64,000 nucleotides of DNA, taken from assembly GCA_944389615.1 (NCBI GenBank), contig CALXNA010000011.1:21384-85383 (forward strand). The letters are read 5' to 3'. Shown here piece by piece: positions 10,115-18,534 of the stretch. The position numbers were made by a program, and so were the translations under genes. Origin of the DNA: an uncultured Anaerobiospirillum sp. (GTDB lineage: Bacteria; Pseudomonadota; Gammaproteobacteria; Enterobacterales; Succinivibrionaceae). Each line of letters opens with the position of its first letter. Position 1 is the stretch's first letter. The notes beneath the pieces were generated by a model. It saw only the letters and a program-made list of their open reading frames with translations, did not search any database and was not told where the DNA came from.

Positions 10115-10756
10115 TCAACGGCGGCGGCGCGCGTGGAGCTCGCGGTTGTGGAGCGACTCCTTGGAGCTCTTCTTGACGATGATCATGAGGGCGCCGGTGC
10201 CGCCCTTCCATTCGGGCGCCGAGTGGTAGGCGATGACCTCAGGCATTTGCTTGAGCCAGTGGGCGACGTAGCTTTTGATGGTGGCCTTTTTCTTTAAGTG
10301 GTCGCGCTCGCCCTTACCATGGATGATCAAGACGCAGCGAAAGCCCTCATTATGGGCATGCATGATGAAGCGGCGCGTCAGCTCGTAGGCCTGCTCTACC
10401 GTCTTGCCGTGTAGGTCGATGAAGTCGGCCTCGCGATACTCGCCGCGCTTGAGCTTAGTCACCATATAGGGCTGGGCACCGGGGCTGCGATAGGAGAGCA
10501 CTTCGTTGGGCTGCACCTGTGGCACAAAGGACGAGGAGACATGGTCAACCGTTTCCTCCTTGGTGTCACGCGTGGCCGCGTCTTGGCGGATCTTGGCGAT
10601 TTCTTGATCTATACTCGGGGAATGGCGCTCGACCTTGTCTTGGGCCAGCTTGGTGATTTTGTTGATCTTCGGGACGAGGTCGATGTTATCGACTTCTTGA
10701 ATCAGCTCTTGCTCGAGCAGATCTTCAAACGAAAAGTCTGGGGTGGCCTTGGTCAT
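10115..10756 (-). CDS. Smr-domain protein (SmrA/SmrB-like)
   Basis: A 213-residue cytoplasmic protein with a C-terminal Smr domain marked by DLHG, IIHGKGE and GGTGA. In E. coli the SmrB endonuclease cuts mRNA between collided ribosomes, and the KLKRGEY-type segment just before DLHG also resembles SmrB/YfcN. The N-terminal half is acidic and charged and has no recognised fold. ATG 10756 is chosen over an upstream codon because GGGAGGAG precedes it. The gene stands alone. The choice between SmrA and SmrB type is uncertain. Confidence 0.85.
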   Translation of the reverse strand: MTKATPDFSFEDLLEQELIQEVDNIDLVPKINKITKLAQDKVERHSPSIDQEIAKIRQDAATRDTKEETVDHVSSSFVPQVQPNEVLSYRSPGAQPYMVTKLKRGEYREADFIDLHGKTVEQAYELTRRFIMHAHNEGFRCVLIIHGKGERDHLKKKATIKSYVAHWLKQMPEVIAYHSAPEWKGGTGALMIIVKKSSKESLHNRELHARRRR

Positions 10757-10934
10757 GAAATCTCCTCCCAAAATCTAAACAGCCCGTGACAAAGTAGCTG
10801 CGCTGGGCGCAGTCGCGCGCCCGGCCGCAGCCGCCGCGCAAGGCGCGGCCGCGCCGCGTTAACCGCGCCGCCGTGCCGTGCTAAACCGTACCGCCAGCGC
10901 CGCCTGCTGAGCGCTGCTGCGCGGCGGCGTGGCG

Positions 10935-12131
10935 CTAGAAGTTAAGGTCGATGATGATCGCCGCGACGAGCAAGATCAGACCGCACATTCTAATCTTACG
11001 CATGGCATAGAGGATCGACTCGCGGCTGGGATTGTTGTTACCTCCGACCTTGGGCAGGCGCACCAAGTTGCCTTGGTAGTAGCGCGGGCCGCCTAAGGTG
11101 ATGTTCAGGGCGCCGCCCACCGCCCCTAAGACAAAGCCTGAGACCGCCGCCGGGTAGAGGCTAAAGCCTTCCTTGCCGCAGGCGAGGGCGCGCAACGGAT
11201 TGCGCGAAAAGAACAGGCACGGGACCAGCACTAAGGCCGGAAGGGCCAGCATGATCTGCTGGACGCGGAAGATGTACTTGCCAAAGAGCGCATTGCCGCG
11301 CAGCTTGTAGTTGTACTCGCGCGCGAGGATCGTGACCGTCTGCATCACCACTGCACCTTCAAGGCCCGCGATGAGGAACCAGACGATCACCGCAAACCAG
11401 CCGCTGAAGATGCGCAAAATGGCGCTTTCGGCGCAGGCCTTGGCAATGCCCAGCTCCGAGAGCATCGAGGTTTCACGCAGCACCATGCCCGAGAGCAACG
11501 ACTTAGCCTTCTCCTTGAAGCCCTCGTGTAAGGCGCGCTCCACCTGCACGCTGCCCTCTTGGGCAAAGCGCAGGTCTAAGACCAAGACCAGCACCACCAG
11601 CGCGACGATGAGGTCAAAACCGGCGATGAGATCTAAGGTCAGCACCAAGAACAAGAGCACCGACACGATTAAAGTCGGGAGCATGACTCCGGCAAAGGCT
11701 CGCTGCTGGTCGCGAAAGCTCGGGCGGTTGACCTTACGGGCCAAGGCCGCAAACACTCCGGCAAGGCCGGTGAGCTTGAGCTTGCGCGGCAGCGGAATCA
11801 GCATCTCAATCAAGACCGCCAAGGTCAGTGCCAAGCTCGGCTCTGCCACCAAGAGGCCGACGTCGACCTGATCGAGGTGTAAGCCATCCACGCCCAGCAC
11901 CGCCGTGGTGTCACCCCCGGTATGGTCATAAGGCGCGCTATAGGGCATCGGGGCATCACCCCGCGGCGCGGATGGTGCCGCCGGAGTCGCTGGCGCAGAC
12001 GGCGCGGCCGGGGCGGCACTAGGGCTGTCGCCGTGATTGAAGTGGCGGTAGGCCTGATCGAAGATCGAGTCGGCCGCACTCAGCCCCTGCGGCAGCACCA
12101 TGCTGCCGCCATCAGACAAAGACAAACTCAT
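10935..12131 (-). CDS. CbiB/CobD-like polytopic membrane protein
   Basis: A 398-residue membrane protein. The first 85 residues are soluble and rich in Pro, Ala and Ser. The rest has several hydrophobic helices and residues typical of the CbiB/CobD adenosylcobinamide-phosphate synthase family: an RET...A..E pattern, FGKYIFRVQQI near the FG..A...D.. region, and LGGPRYYQG near the C-terminus. No other cobalamin gene is nearby, and the low-complexity N-terminal part is not usual for CbiB, so a true role in cobamide synthesis is unproven. ATG 12131 has GAGGAG upstream. The next gene upstream on this strand, mtnN, is about 110 bases away beyond a hairpin. Confidence 0.65.
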   Translation of the reverse strand: MSLSLSDGGSMVLPQGLSAADSIFDQAYRHFNHGDSPSAAPAAPSAPATPAAPSAPRGDAPMPYSAPYDHTGGDTTAVLGVDGLHLDQVDVGLLVAEPSLALTLAVLIEMLIPLPRKLKLTGLAGVFAALARKVNRPSFRDQQRAFAGVMLPTLIVSVLLFLVLTLDLIAGFDLIVALVVLVLVLDLRFAQEGSVQVERALHEGFKEKAKSLLSGMVLRETSMLSELGIAKACAESAILRIFSGWFAVIVWFLIAGLEGAVVMQTVTILAREYNYKLRGNALFGKYIFRVQQIMLALPALVLVPCLFFSRNPLRALACGKEGFSLYPAAVSGFVLGAVGGALNITLGGPRYYQGNLVRLPKVGGNNNPSRESILYAMRKIRMCGLILLVAAIIIDLNF

Positions 12132-12199
12132 AACATCTCCTCTCAGGTCATGGTGGTGACTGGGCTTGCGTAAGCAAGCACAGCATGCGTGCCCAGCAC

Positions 12200-12225
12200 G
12201 CGCGAGCACCGCGCAGTGCTCGCGC
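12200..12225 (-). terminator. GC-only hairpin after mtnN
   Basis: A perfect 10-base stem GCGCGAGCAC / GTGCTCGCGC with a six-base loop, 17 bases beyond the mtnN stop. No T tract follows on the minus strand, so it may be a processing or stability element rather than a true terminator. Confidence 0.35.
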
Positions 12226-12242
12226 AGAGCGCGTAAGGCGCG

Positions 12243-12968
12243 CTACAGGGCGTCGATTAAGGCCAACAGCAGGGTGGCGCTATTGTCAGCGGCGAGCTGG
12301 ACAAATTCGTTGAAGTCATCAGGGTTTTCGCCGCTGGCGGTATCAGAGGCCGAGCGAATCACGAGGAATGGTACCTTAAAGTCGGTGCATACCTGGGCTA
12401 CGGCCGCGCCTTCCATCTCGACCATGCACGCCTCAGGGAAGATCTCCTTCATGGCAAGGCTCTTCTCCTTTTGCGAGATGAACTGATCGCCCGTCAGGAT
12501 GGTGCCGGTGACGACATTGATGGCCTTAGTGCCCGGCTGCTTGAACTTGCCTTCGCTCTTGAGCTTGGCGCCGACCACCTCGGCCTTGGCTACTAAGGCG
12601 TGATCGGCCTTAAAGTACTGCTCATACTCCGGGACTTGGCCGTGCTGATAGCCAAATAAGGTCAGGTCGAAGTCTTGGTAGGCAAGGCGGTCGGACAGTA
12701 CCAAATCACCGATGTTGAGCTCCGCCGCAATCGAGCCGGCGCAGCCTGAATTGATGACCGCGTCCACCTTAAAGGTATTGACCAAGACCGCGGCGGCCGT
12801 GGCAGCGCAGACCTTGCCGATACCGGATTTGACTAAGACCACCTCGTGGTCGTGGTAAGTACCAACCTGGTAGGTGCGCCCACCGATGACCTGCTGCTCT
12901 TTAAGGGTGAAGGCCGCCTGTAACAGCGTGACCTCTTCCTCCATCGGGCCAATGATACCGATGCGCAT
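12243..12968 (-). CDS. mtnN: 5'-methylthioadenosine/S-adenosylhomocysteine nucleosidase
   Basis: Hydrolyses methylthioadenosine and S-adenosylhomocysteine to adenine plus the thioribose sugar, clearing by-products of polyamine, methylation and autoinducer-2 chemistry. At 241 residues it is of usual family length (E. coli 232). The N-terminal MRIGIIGPMEEEV places the catalytic Glu at position 12; NSGCAGSI, EMEGAAVAQV and the RSASD motif with the catalytic Asp are all present. AGGAG stands before ATG 12968. It appears to be a single-gene unit, possibly cotranscribed with the CbiB-like gene downstream. Confidence 0.95.
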   Translation of the reverse strand: MRIGIIGPMEEEVTLLQAAFTLKEQQVIGGRTYQVGTYHDHEVVLVKSGIGKVCAATAAAVLVNTFKVDAVINSGCAGSIAAELNIGDLVLSDRLAYQDFDLTLFGYQHGQVPEYEQYFKADHALVAKAEVVGAKLKSEGKFKQPGTKAINVVTGTILTGDQFISQKEKSLAMKEIFPEACMVEMEGAAVAQVCTDFKVPFLVIRSASDTASGENPDDFNEFVQLAADNSATLLLALIDAL

Positions 12969-13423
12969 GGCTATCTCCTTTTACAATCGAAATTGAGCAC
13001 CTTCTTTGACCGGTGCGCGCGCGTGCAAGTTCCAGCGCCACCGGCACCGCCCGGCGCCTTGCGGCTGTGCCGCGCTCAACGCCGTGCCTTTGGCCGCGGC
13101 CGCAGCCGCGATCTGCGCCGCAGGGGGCGCCGAGCGCCCAGCGCAAGCATGTAGCTCTATTGTAGGCGATGCACGCGCTGTTCTTGGCAAAAACCACGCT
13201 CAGCCCCCGCGCCGTCCCGCTGTGCGTCCCGTCAGCAGTCCTGTTATGTGTCCTGCGGTGAGCACCGCTGGCGTAGGCCTGAGGCTATGGTGCCACAGCA
13301 CGGTGCCATACCTTGGCACCGAAGCGGTGCGGGGCGTTGTGCCGGACGCGGAGCATGCGGTGGGGCGGGCGCGGGGCAGGAGAGCGCTTTGATGGGCAAG
13401 TTGGTACACGGGTGGGATTATTA

Positions 13424-13437
13424 TGTAACCGTTTACA
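13424..13437. promoter_or_regulatory. LacI-family operator-like palindrome upstream of glgC
   Basis: TGTAACCGTTTACA, with 12 of 14 positions symmetric, fits the TGTAAnCGnTnACA pattern used by many LacI/GalR-family sugar regulators. It lies about 500 bases before glgC in a less GC-rich stretch. No regulator gene of this family is in the window, so the site is a prediction from pattern alone. A perfect version of the same pattern occurs at 40161-40172. Confidence 0.4.
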
Positions 13438-13586
13438 AAGGCACGGACAGGCCTAGATGTCAGGACGAGGGTGCAAGATACCAAGTTGTCCTGAGCTGTG
13501 ATCACGGTGGCATTTGCGGCCGGGCCTTGTGCCACGGCCGTTTGCGCGGTAGTTAACAACTTTTGATTTGGGCTTGCTCTTAAGTT

Positions 13587-13598
13587 TGAGTCGACTCA
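13587..13598. promoter_or_regulatory. 12-bp perfect palindrome
   Basis: TGAGTCGACTCA reads the same on both strands and lies in the glgC upstream region between the LacI-type site and the leader hairpin. It could bind a dimeric regulator. The protein is unknown. Confidence 0.3.
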
Positions 13599-13761
13599 CA
13601 AAAGACGGTTTTGCTCATAGTCAAATGGGGCGTGCTGTTGCACAATCCACATCAGATAGTTTGTGACATCGCCTGAGGAGGCACGGTGCCGCGCCCGCAC
13701 GGGCAGACGCTCTAAGCTCCGGCAGATGCCCCCATCGAGACGGCAGAGCCGTGATTGAGCT

Positions 13762-13798
13762 GCACTTGTAGAGAAGGATTCTGCAAGTGCTTTTGTTG
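13762..13798 (+). terminator. Terminator-like hairpin in the glgC leader
   Basis: Arms GCACTTG (13762-13768) and CAAGTGC (13784-13790) are perfectly complementary and are followed at once by TTTTGTTGT. It lies about 150 bases before the glgC start and no gene precedes it on this strand. It therefore looks like a leader attenuator rather than the terminator of another gene. Confidence 0.5.
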
Positions 13799-13939
13799 TC
13801 ACTGAAGACAACGCTGCGCCCGTGCGCAAGCATGCGCACGCAGCGGGCGCGCCCGTGCTCTGAGGGACAGCTGCTTTCAGTTGGTTACTTGCGATGTCGG
13901 CAAATTTCGGTTTTCTTGTTTGAGAAGGTAATAGGTTCT

Positions 13940-15259
13940 ATGGAAAATGCACGTGATGTGGCCAAGCAAACGTTAGCTTTGGTGCTCGCTGGTGGCCGTG
14001 GCAGCAGACTGCACATGTTAACCGATCGCCGTGCAAAGCCAGCTGTCTTCTTCGGTGGCAAGTTCAGAATCATCGACTTCGCCCTGTCCAACTGCGTCAA
14101 CTCCGGCATCACCCGTATTGGCGTCGTCACCCAGTACAAGTCCCACTCCTTACTGCGTCACATCCAGTCGGGCTGGTCGTTTTTACGTAACCAGTTCAAC
14201 GAGTTCATCGACTTACTGCCAGCTCAGCAGCGCGTCGATGAAGAGCACTGGTACCAAGGTACCGCTGATGCCGTTTACCAGAACATCGACATCATCCGTA
14301 ACCACCACCCTAAGTACATCGTGATCTTAGCCGGTGACCATATCTACAAGATGGACTACACCGCGATGGTGATGGATCACATCAACAGCGGCTGCCCAGT
14401 TACCGTAGCTTGCATTGCCATCCCACGCTGCGACGCTTCGGCCTACGGTGTCATGCAGGTTGACAACAACCACATGATCACTGACTTCTTAGAGAAGCCA
14501 AAGGATCCACCTGCCATGCCAGGCGACGATACCAAGAGCTTGGCCTCAATGGGTATCTACGTCTTCAACGCTGACTTCCTCTACGACGTCTTGCAAAAGG
14601 ACGCCTCGACTGAGGGCTCGCGCCGTGACTTCGGCTTTGACATCATCCCAGCCTTAGTCCGTGAGCATAAGGCTCACGCCCACGACTTTGCCTTATCGTG
14701 CATCCGCAACCCAGGCGCTCCAGAGCTGTGCTACTGGCGTGACGTCGGTACCATTGACGCCTACTGGGAAGCCAATATGGATATCGCTGCCGTTCAGCCA
14801 CAACTGGACGTTTACGATACCACATGGCCAATTTGGACCCACCAATTTCAGCTGCCACCTGCTAAGTATGTCCAAGACATCAATGGCGCCTCTTCGGTGG
14901 TCATGAACTCGGTCTGCTCGGCCGGTTGCATCATCTCGGGTTCGTCGATCAGCCACTCGGTTCTGTTCTCGAACTCGCGCGTCCACTCCAACTGCTCGCT
15001 CAACGAGGCCGTAGTTCTGCCTTCGTGCGTCATCCACCGCGGCTGCCGCTTAACCAAGGTCGTCTTAGACCGTGGCTGCGAGTTACCACGTAACTTAGTC
15101 ATCGGTGAGAATGCTGAGCTCGACGCTAAGCGCTTCTACCGCTCCGAAGGCGGCGTAGTCTTAGTCACCCGCGAGATGTTAGCCAAGTTACGCGAGAACG
15201 AGCCAAACTTATTTGATGGCTTTGACTCCTACCGCGGCCATGCTTCGCCGATCTACTAA
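13940..15259 (+). CDS. glgC: Glucose-1-phosphate adenylyltransferase (ADP-glucose synthase)
   Basis: Makes ADP-glucose from glucose-1-phosphate and ATP, the committed step of glycogen synthesis. The 439-residue product matches the family length (E. coli 431). It begins with the nucleotide-binding [13 protein letters not shown] and keeps [22 protein letters not shown], the substrate motif GDHIYKMDY and a C-terminal left-handed beta-helix domain. ATG 13940 gives the normal N-terminus; the frame is open further upstream but codes for nothing recognisable. glgB, glgA and glgP are not adjacent, so this gene stands alone. The long leader with palindromes and a terminator-like hairpin suggests transcriptional control. 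Confidence 0.97.
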   Translation: MENARDVAKQTLALVLAGGRGSRLHMLTDRRAKPAVFFGGKFRIIDFALSNCVNSGITRIGVVTQYKSHSLLRHIQSGWSFLRNQFNEFIDLLPAQQRVDEEHWYQGTADAVYQNIDIIRNHHPKYIVILAGDHIYKMDYTAMVMDHINSGCPVTVACIAIPRCDASAYGVMQVDNNHMITDFLEKPKDPPAMPGDDTKSLASMGIYVFNADFLYDVLQKDASTEGSRRDFGFDIIPALVREHKAHAHDFALSCIRNPGAPELCYWRDVGTIDAYWEANMDIAAVQPQLDVYDTTWPIWTHQFQLPPAKYVQDINGASSVVMNSVCSAGCIISGSSISHSVLFSNSRVHSNCSLNEAVVLPSCVIHRGCRLTKVVLDRGCELPRNLVIGENAELDAKRFYRSEGGVVLVTREMLAKLRENEPNLFDGFDSYRGHASPIY

Positions 15260-15287
15260 TAGCGCCTTGTAACCAACAAGGTGTGCA

Positions 15288-15332
15288 AAGCCTCCCAGAC
15301 CGCACAGTTGGCCTCGGGAGGCTTCGTTTTTT
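15288..15332 (+). terminator. Intrinsic terminator of glgC
   Basis: Nine-base perfect stem AAGCCTCCC / GGGAGGCTT with a loop of about 19 bases, then CG and six T residues. It starts about 28 bases after the glgC stop. Confidence 0.85.
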
Positions 15333-15827
15333 GGGGCTTAAGGCTCGCGCGGGCGCTCCGCGTGTAAGCCCCATCGGCGCCGAAGGCGCGTCAGGGTACT
15401 GCCTCACGGCGCGTGAGCGCGCATAGGGCGCGGCGCGCTTGCTGTTGCGCGGCCTTACTTTGTGGCAGCTTTGCTGTGCGTGGCCGTGCTGGCGCAGCGC
15501 CTTGCTCTGCGGCGGCCTTACTTTGTGGCAGCTTTGCTGTGCACGGCTGTGCTGGCGCGGCGCGCTTGCTGTTGCGTGGCCTTACTTTGTGGCAGCTTTG
15601 CTGTGCACGGCCGTGCTGGCGCAGCGCGCTTGCTGTTGCGCGGCCTTACTTTGTGGCGGCTTTGTTGTGCGCGGCCGTGCTGGCGCAGCGCCTTGCTCTG
15701 CGGCGGCCGTGCTTTTCGCTTTTAGCCCCGATAATGGTAAAATTGAAAAGATTTTGGTCGTAATTTGGTCGATGAGCGCCCGGTGGTACACCGGGGCCCG
15801 TGTTGGGTATGGTCGAGGTATTTTTTG
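15333..15827. other. Spacer with tandem repeats upstream of acyltransferase
   Basis: No convincing gene. Most of it is the 63/64-base tandem repeat annotated separately. The last 100 bases, after the array, are less GC-rich and probably contain the promoter of the acyltransferase gene. Confidence 0.5.
15429..15715. repeat. 63/64-bp tandem repeat array, about 4.5 copies
   Basis: A unit containing CCTTACTTTGTGGCAGCTTT recurs with its CTTACTT core at 15454, 15517, 15581 and 15645; a partial fifth copy lacking that core ends near 15715. Spacings of 63, 64 and 64 bases shift the reading frame between copies, so the array is unlikely to code for protein even though several frames stay open through it. 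Units come in two sub-types, with GCGCTTGCTGTTGCG or GCCTTGCTCTGCGG before the core. Confidence 0.85.
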
Positions 15828-17063
15828 ATGAGTGACGCTGTCCTCAAAGACGAAGCCCCAGTGATTTCCAGCGAGGATGCCATCTTTGATGACATTCGCC
15901 CGTGTCGTGATGACGAAGCTCCCCAAGAGCTCCAAAAGATTGCCCAAGATGAGTCCTTAGTCACCGGGATTGTGCGTCTGCGCTATCCTAAGCTCAGCAA
16001 GTGGCTGAGCCCGGTGCTGCGCCTCTTCGTGCGCCGCTACATTCATCAGCAGTTGGCGCAGCTGCACACCATTCAGGACTTCCAGCTGCAAGTGGCCAAG
16101 GCCATGGACAGCATGATCGCGACCACCACCGATGGTCTGACCTACCGCGGCTTTGACGAGTTAGACCCCACCAAGAGCTATCTCTTCATCTCCAACCACC
16201 GCGACATCTCGCTCGATCCGGCCTTCATTGACTTCGCGCTGCACACCAAAAACCACCGTACCTTGCGCATCGCCATTGGCGACAACCTGCTCAAGATCCC
16301 GGCTGCTACGGCCTTAATGCGCCTCAACAAGAGCTTTATCGTCAAGCGCTCGGTGCCCTCGCCGCGCGAGCGCTTAAAGGAAGTCACGCACCTGTCCCAA
16401 TACATGGGCCTCTCGCTCAAGGAAGGCCACTGCATCTGGATTGCCCAGCGCGAGGGCCGCGCCAAGGATGGCGATGACCGCACCGAAGAGTCGGTGCTCA
16501 AGATGATCTATATGTACGGCCGCTCCCAAAAAGAAGACTTCGGCTCGTACATGAGCAAGCTCAACATCGTCCCAGTCTCGATCAACTACGAGTACGACCC
16601 TAACGACCTTGAGAAAGCACGCGAGCTCGATGAGAAGGCCCGTACCGGCGTCTACCACAAGGCCGAGTTTGAGGACATCAAGAGCATCGTCAAGGGCATC
16701 AAGGGCTACAAGGGCCACATCACGATTGTGGCCGGTCAGCCTATCACTGAGGGCTTTAGCACCCCAGAGGAGCTCGCGCAGCTCATCGATGACTTCATCT
16801 ACCAGCACTATGAGCTGTTCCCAACCGTGCTGATTGCCGCACACGAATTGGGCCTCGCCCCTGACGACGTGGTCGCCGACGTCACGGCCGAGGAAAAGCA
16901 GAAGTTCTTAGAGCGCATCCATTCCTACCCGCAGCAGCTGCAAGAGCGCGTGCTCAAGATGTACGCCTTCCCGTATCTAAACCAGCAAGCTTCGCTGAAC
17001 GGCACCAAGCGCCACTTAGAACCGCAGGCGGCTGAGCAACCAGCCGAACAGCCTGAAACCTAA
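15828..17063 (+). CDS. PlsC-like glycerolipid acyltransferase
   Basis: A 411-residue protein with a central 1-acylglycerol-3-phosphate acyltransferase domain: ISNHRDISLDP (motif I, about residues 115-125), the KSFIVKRS region, and REGRAKDG (motif III with the conserved E-G-R). It probably transfers a fatty acyl group to a lysophospholipid at the inner membrane. It differs from PlsC by about 170 extra residues, split between an N-terminal helical part and a charged, Gln/Glu-rich C-terminal tail. In motif I the Asp lies one position further from the His than in the usual H-x4-D. ATG 15828 has GAGG about ten bases before it and removes a spurious N-terminal extension. Confidence 0.8.
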   Translation: MSDAVLKDEAPVISSEDAIFDDIRPCRDDEAPQELQKIAQDESLVTGIVRLRYPKLSKWLSPVLRLFVRRYIHQQLAQLHTIQDFQLQVAKAMDSMIATTTDGLTYRGFDELDPTKSYLFISNHRDISLDPAFIDFALHTKNHRTLRIAIGDNLLKIPAATALMRLNKSFIVKRSVPSPRERLKEVTHLSQYMGLSLKEGHCIWIAQREGRAKDGDDRTEESVLKMIYMYGRSQKEDFGSYMSKLNIVPVSINYEYDPNDLEKARELDEKARTGVYHKAEFEDIKSIVKGIKGYKGHITIVAGQPITEGFSTPEELAQLIDDFIYQHYELFPTVLIAAHELGLAPDDVVADVTAEEKQKFLERIHSYPQQLQERVLKMYAFPYLNQQASLNGTKRHLEPQAAEQPAEQPET

Positions 17064-17120
17064 CAGCCTGAGGCCGCGCAGGCGGAGTAACCAGCCTACG
17101 GAGCAGGCTGACGCCTCGGC

Positions 17121-18017
17121 CTAAGCCGGGCGGCCCGCGCTGTCCAAAGCGTGCGCGCCTTGGGCGATGAGCGCATTGTTGGCGCAAGCCTCGCCTCGAT
17201 CAGCGCGGCGCACGTAGATCGTGCGCCCTTCACTGAGCCCATACTGCGCGCCTGACCACGTGCCACCATGGTCGTTGCTTTGAGCGATGTAGATAGTCTC
17301 GGCCAAGCCGTAGATGATCTTATTGCGGTTTAAGGCTCGCCATGTGGCCCATGGCGCTTCGGGCTCATAGCTACTAAAGACCAAGAGCTGCCCTGCGGCG
17401 ATCGCGTCCTCATAGGGACGGAGCTTGGCCCGGGCGCTGGTGATGCCTTGCGGCAGGACAATGATGCTGCGCCCACCGCAGGCGAGCGTGGCGTTAAGCG
17501 CGCGCTGATCGATGCCATGGGCAAAGCCGCTGACTATCACTTCACCGCACTGCACCGCTTGGTGCGCGACCTGATCGGTAAAGCTCAGGGAGATCTCGCT
17601 TGCCTCGCGTGTGCCCACGATGGCGCGCATCGGCTGCTGCAGCAGGGCGACCTCGCCCCACGTAAACAAGAGCGTTGGGCTACGCCGCTTCATGTGGCGC
17701 TTGAGCGCCGGAGGATAGCGCGGATCGTGCAAGGGGATGAGGCTATAGCCTTGCTCAAGCCATGCAGTGCATTGTGCTTGATAGTGCGCGAGGTTAGCGG
17801 CGGCGGCGCGCAGGGCCGCGCCTTCAGCGGCGGTGCAGCCGAGCTCTGCCCAGAGCTCCGGCTGTGTAAAGAGCTCACCAATGGAGAAGCGGGGTTTGTG
17901 TTGATAGGCGGCGATGTAGAGGGAGTTCTTGCGTGCCGTGGTCAGGGAGCGCTCGCGCGGTCCAGAGCTGTTGTTGATGGCCGTAAGGGCCAGCCAATAT
18001 GGTAGGGTGTCGATCAT
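17121..18017 (-). CDS. DprA/Smf-like Rossmann-fold protein
   Basis: A 298-residue protein with the core of the DprA/Smf (DNA-processing) family: AIVGTREAS, VIVSGFAHGID, IIVLPQGI and the later GTWSGA and EGRTIYV segments. Classical DprA loads RecA on incoming single-stranded DNA. This protein is shorter than typical DprA (about 370 residues) and lacks the C-terminal winged-helix domain. The GID..A motif reads GIDQRALNATL in place of the usual GID..AH..AL, losing the His. It may therefore be a specialised homologue rather than a competence protein, and no other competence gene is nearby. ATG 18017 is chosen over a GTG ten codons upstream; neither has a strong ribosome binding site. Confidence 0.7.
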   Translation of the reverse strand: MIDTLPYWLALTAINNSSGPRERSLTTARKNSLYIAAYQHKPRFSIGELFTQPELWAELGCTAAEGAALRAAAANLAHYQAQCTAWLEQGYSLIPLHDPRYPPALKRHMKRRSPTLLFTWGEVALLQQPMRAIVGTREASEISLSFTDQVAHQAVQCGEVIVSGFAHGIDQRALNATLACGGRSIIVLPQGITSARAKLRPYEDAIAAGQLLVFSSYEPEAPWATWRALNRNKIIYGLAETIYIAQSNDHGGTWSGAQYGLSEGRTIYVRRADRGEACANNALIAQGAHALDSAGRPA

Positions 18018-18534
18018 AGAGGGCCTGCGGTGTCTAAGGAGCGTCACTGCTGTTAGTATAGCAAGTTTACGCGTGCCGGAGCGCCACGAGCTGCTTACCT
18101 TGGTGCGTTAGGAGCGCGCTGATATCTAGGCTCAGCTTGCGGGCCCGTAACTTTAAGGCAGAGAGGCGCTCCCGGCACCGGAGCATCAGGGCTGTGCGCT
18201 GAACCCTAGTTTGCGCAGAGCAGCTGCGCTGTAGCTAGCAAATTTCTGTCTTAGTATCTAGGTTTGCTTGTTACAATACCGTTCAATGGGGTAGTGTTTG
18301 GGCTCGATTCGGCCTTGGATCGCTCTATGCTTGTCCCCATCTTAGAAGTGCTTTCTTATAGCAGTTTCAGCCGCGTGCACGGCTGGTACTGCCGCACTTG
18401 CCCACCCCAAGCGCGGGGCGCTTATAGCGTGGGAGCCGACGCAGATGTCTGCGGAGCCGACGCTTGGCCTACAAGGACTGTAGGGTAATGGTGGTGCGTA
18501 GGATGCGTCTGGTGTCTTGTGAGGAAAGATCGCT
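18018..18534. other. Divergent spacer before the pilin-like gene
   Basis: About 517 bases with no convincing gene. It holds divergent promoters for the DprA-like gene and the secreted-protein gene. A less GC-rich patch around 18240-18300 contains TACAAT at 18272-18277 but no clear -35 box. The word GAGCCGACGC occurs twice near 18434-18463. Confidence 0.4.

Larger units (their letters stand above)
12969..13939. other. Long divergent spacer between mtnN and glgC
   Basis: About 970 bases with no convincing gene. It must hold the promoters of two divergent genes. The half near mtnN is GC-rich. The half near glgC contains a LacI-type palindrome (13424-13437), a second perfect palindrome (13587-13598), a terminator-like hairpin with a T-rich tail (13762-13798) and a further hairpin CGTGCGC/GCGCACG at about 13819-13838. 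Near 13270-13325 the word GGTGCCA recurs in both orientations. Confidence 0.55.

Noticed and set aside
15413..15828. Three overlapping open frames through the 63/64-bp repeat
   Set aside because: They exist because the repeat lacks stops. Unit lengths of 63 and 64 bases shift the frame between copies, and no ribosome binding site or known domain is seen.
18264..18488. A 74-residue frame before the pilin-like gene
   Set aside because: No ribosome binding site and no conserved pattern; it overlaps the likely promoter region.
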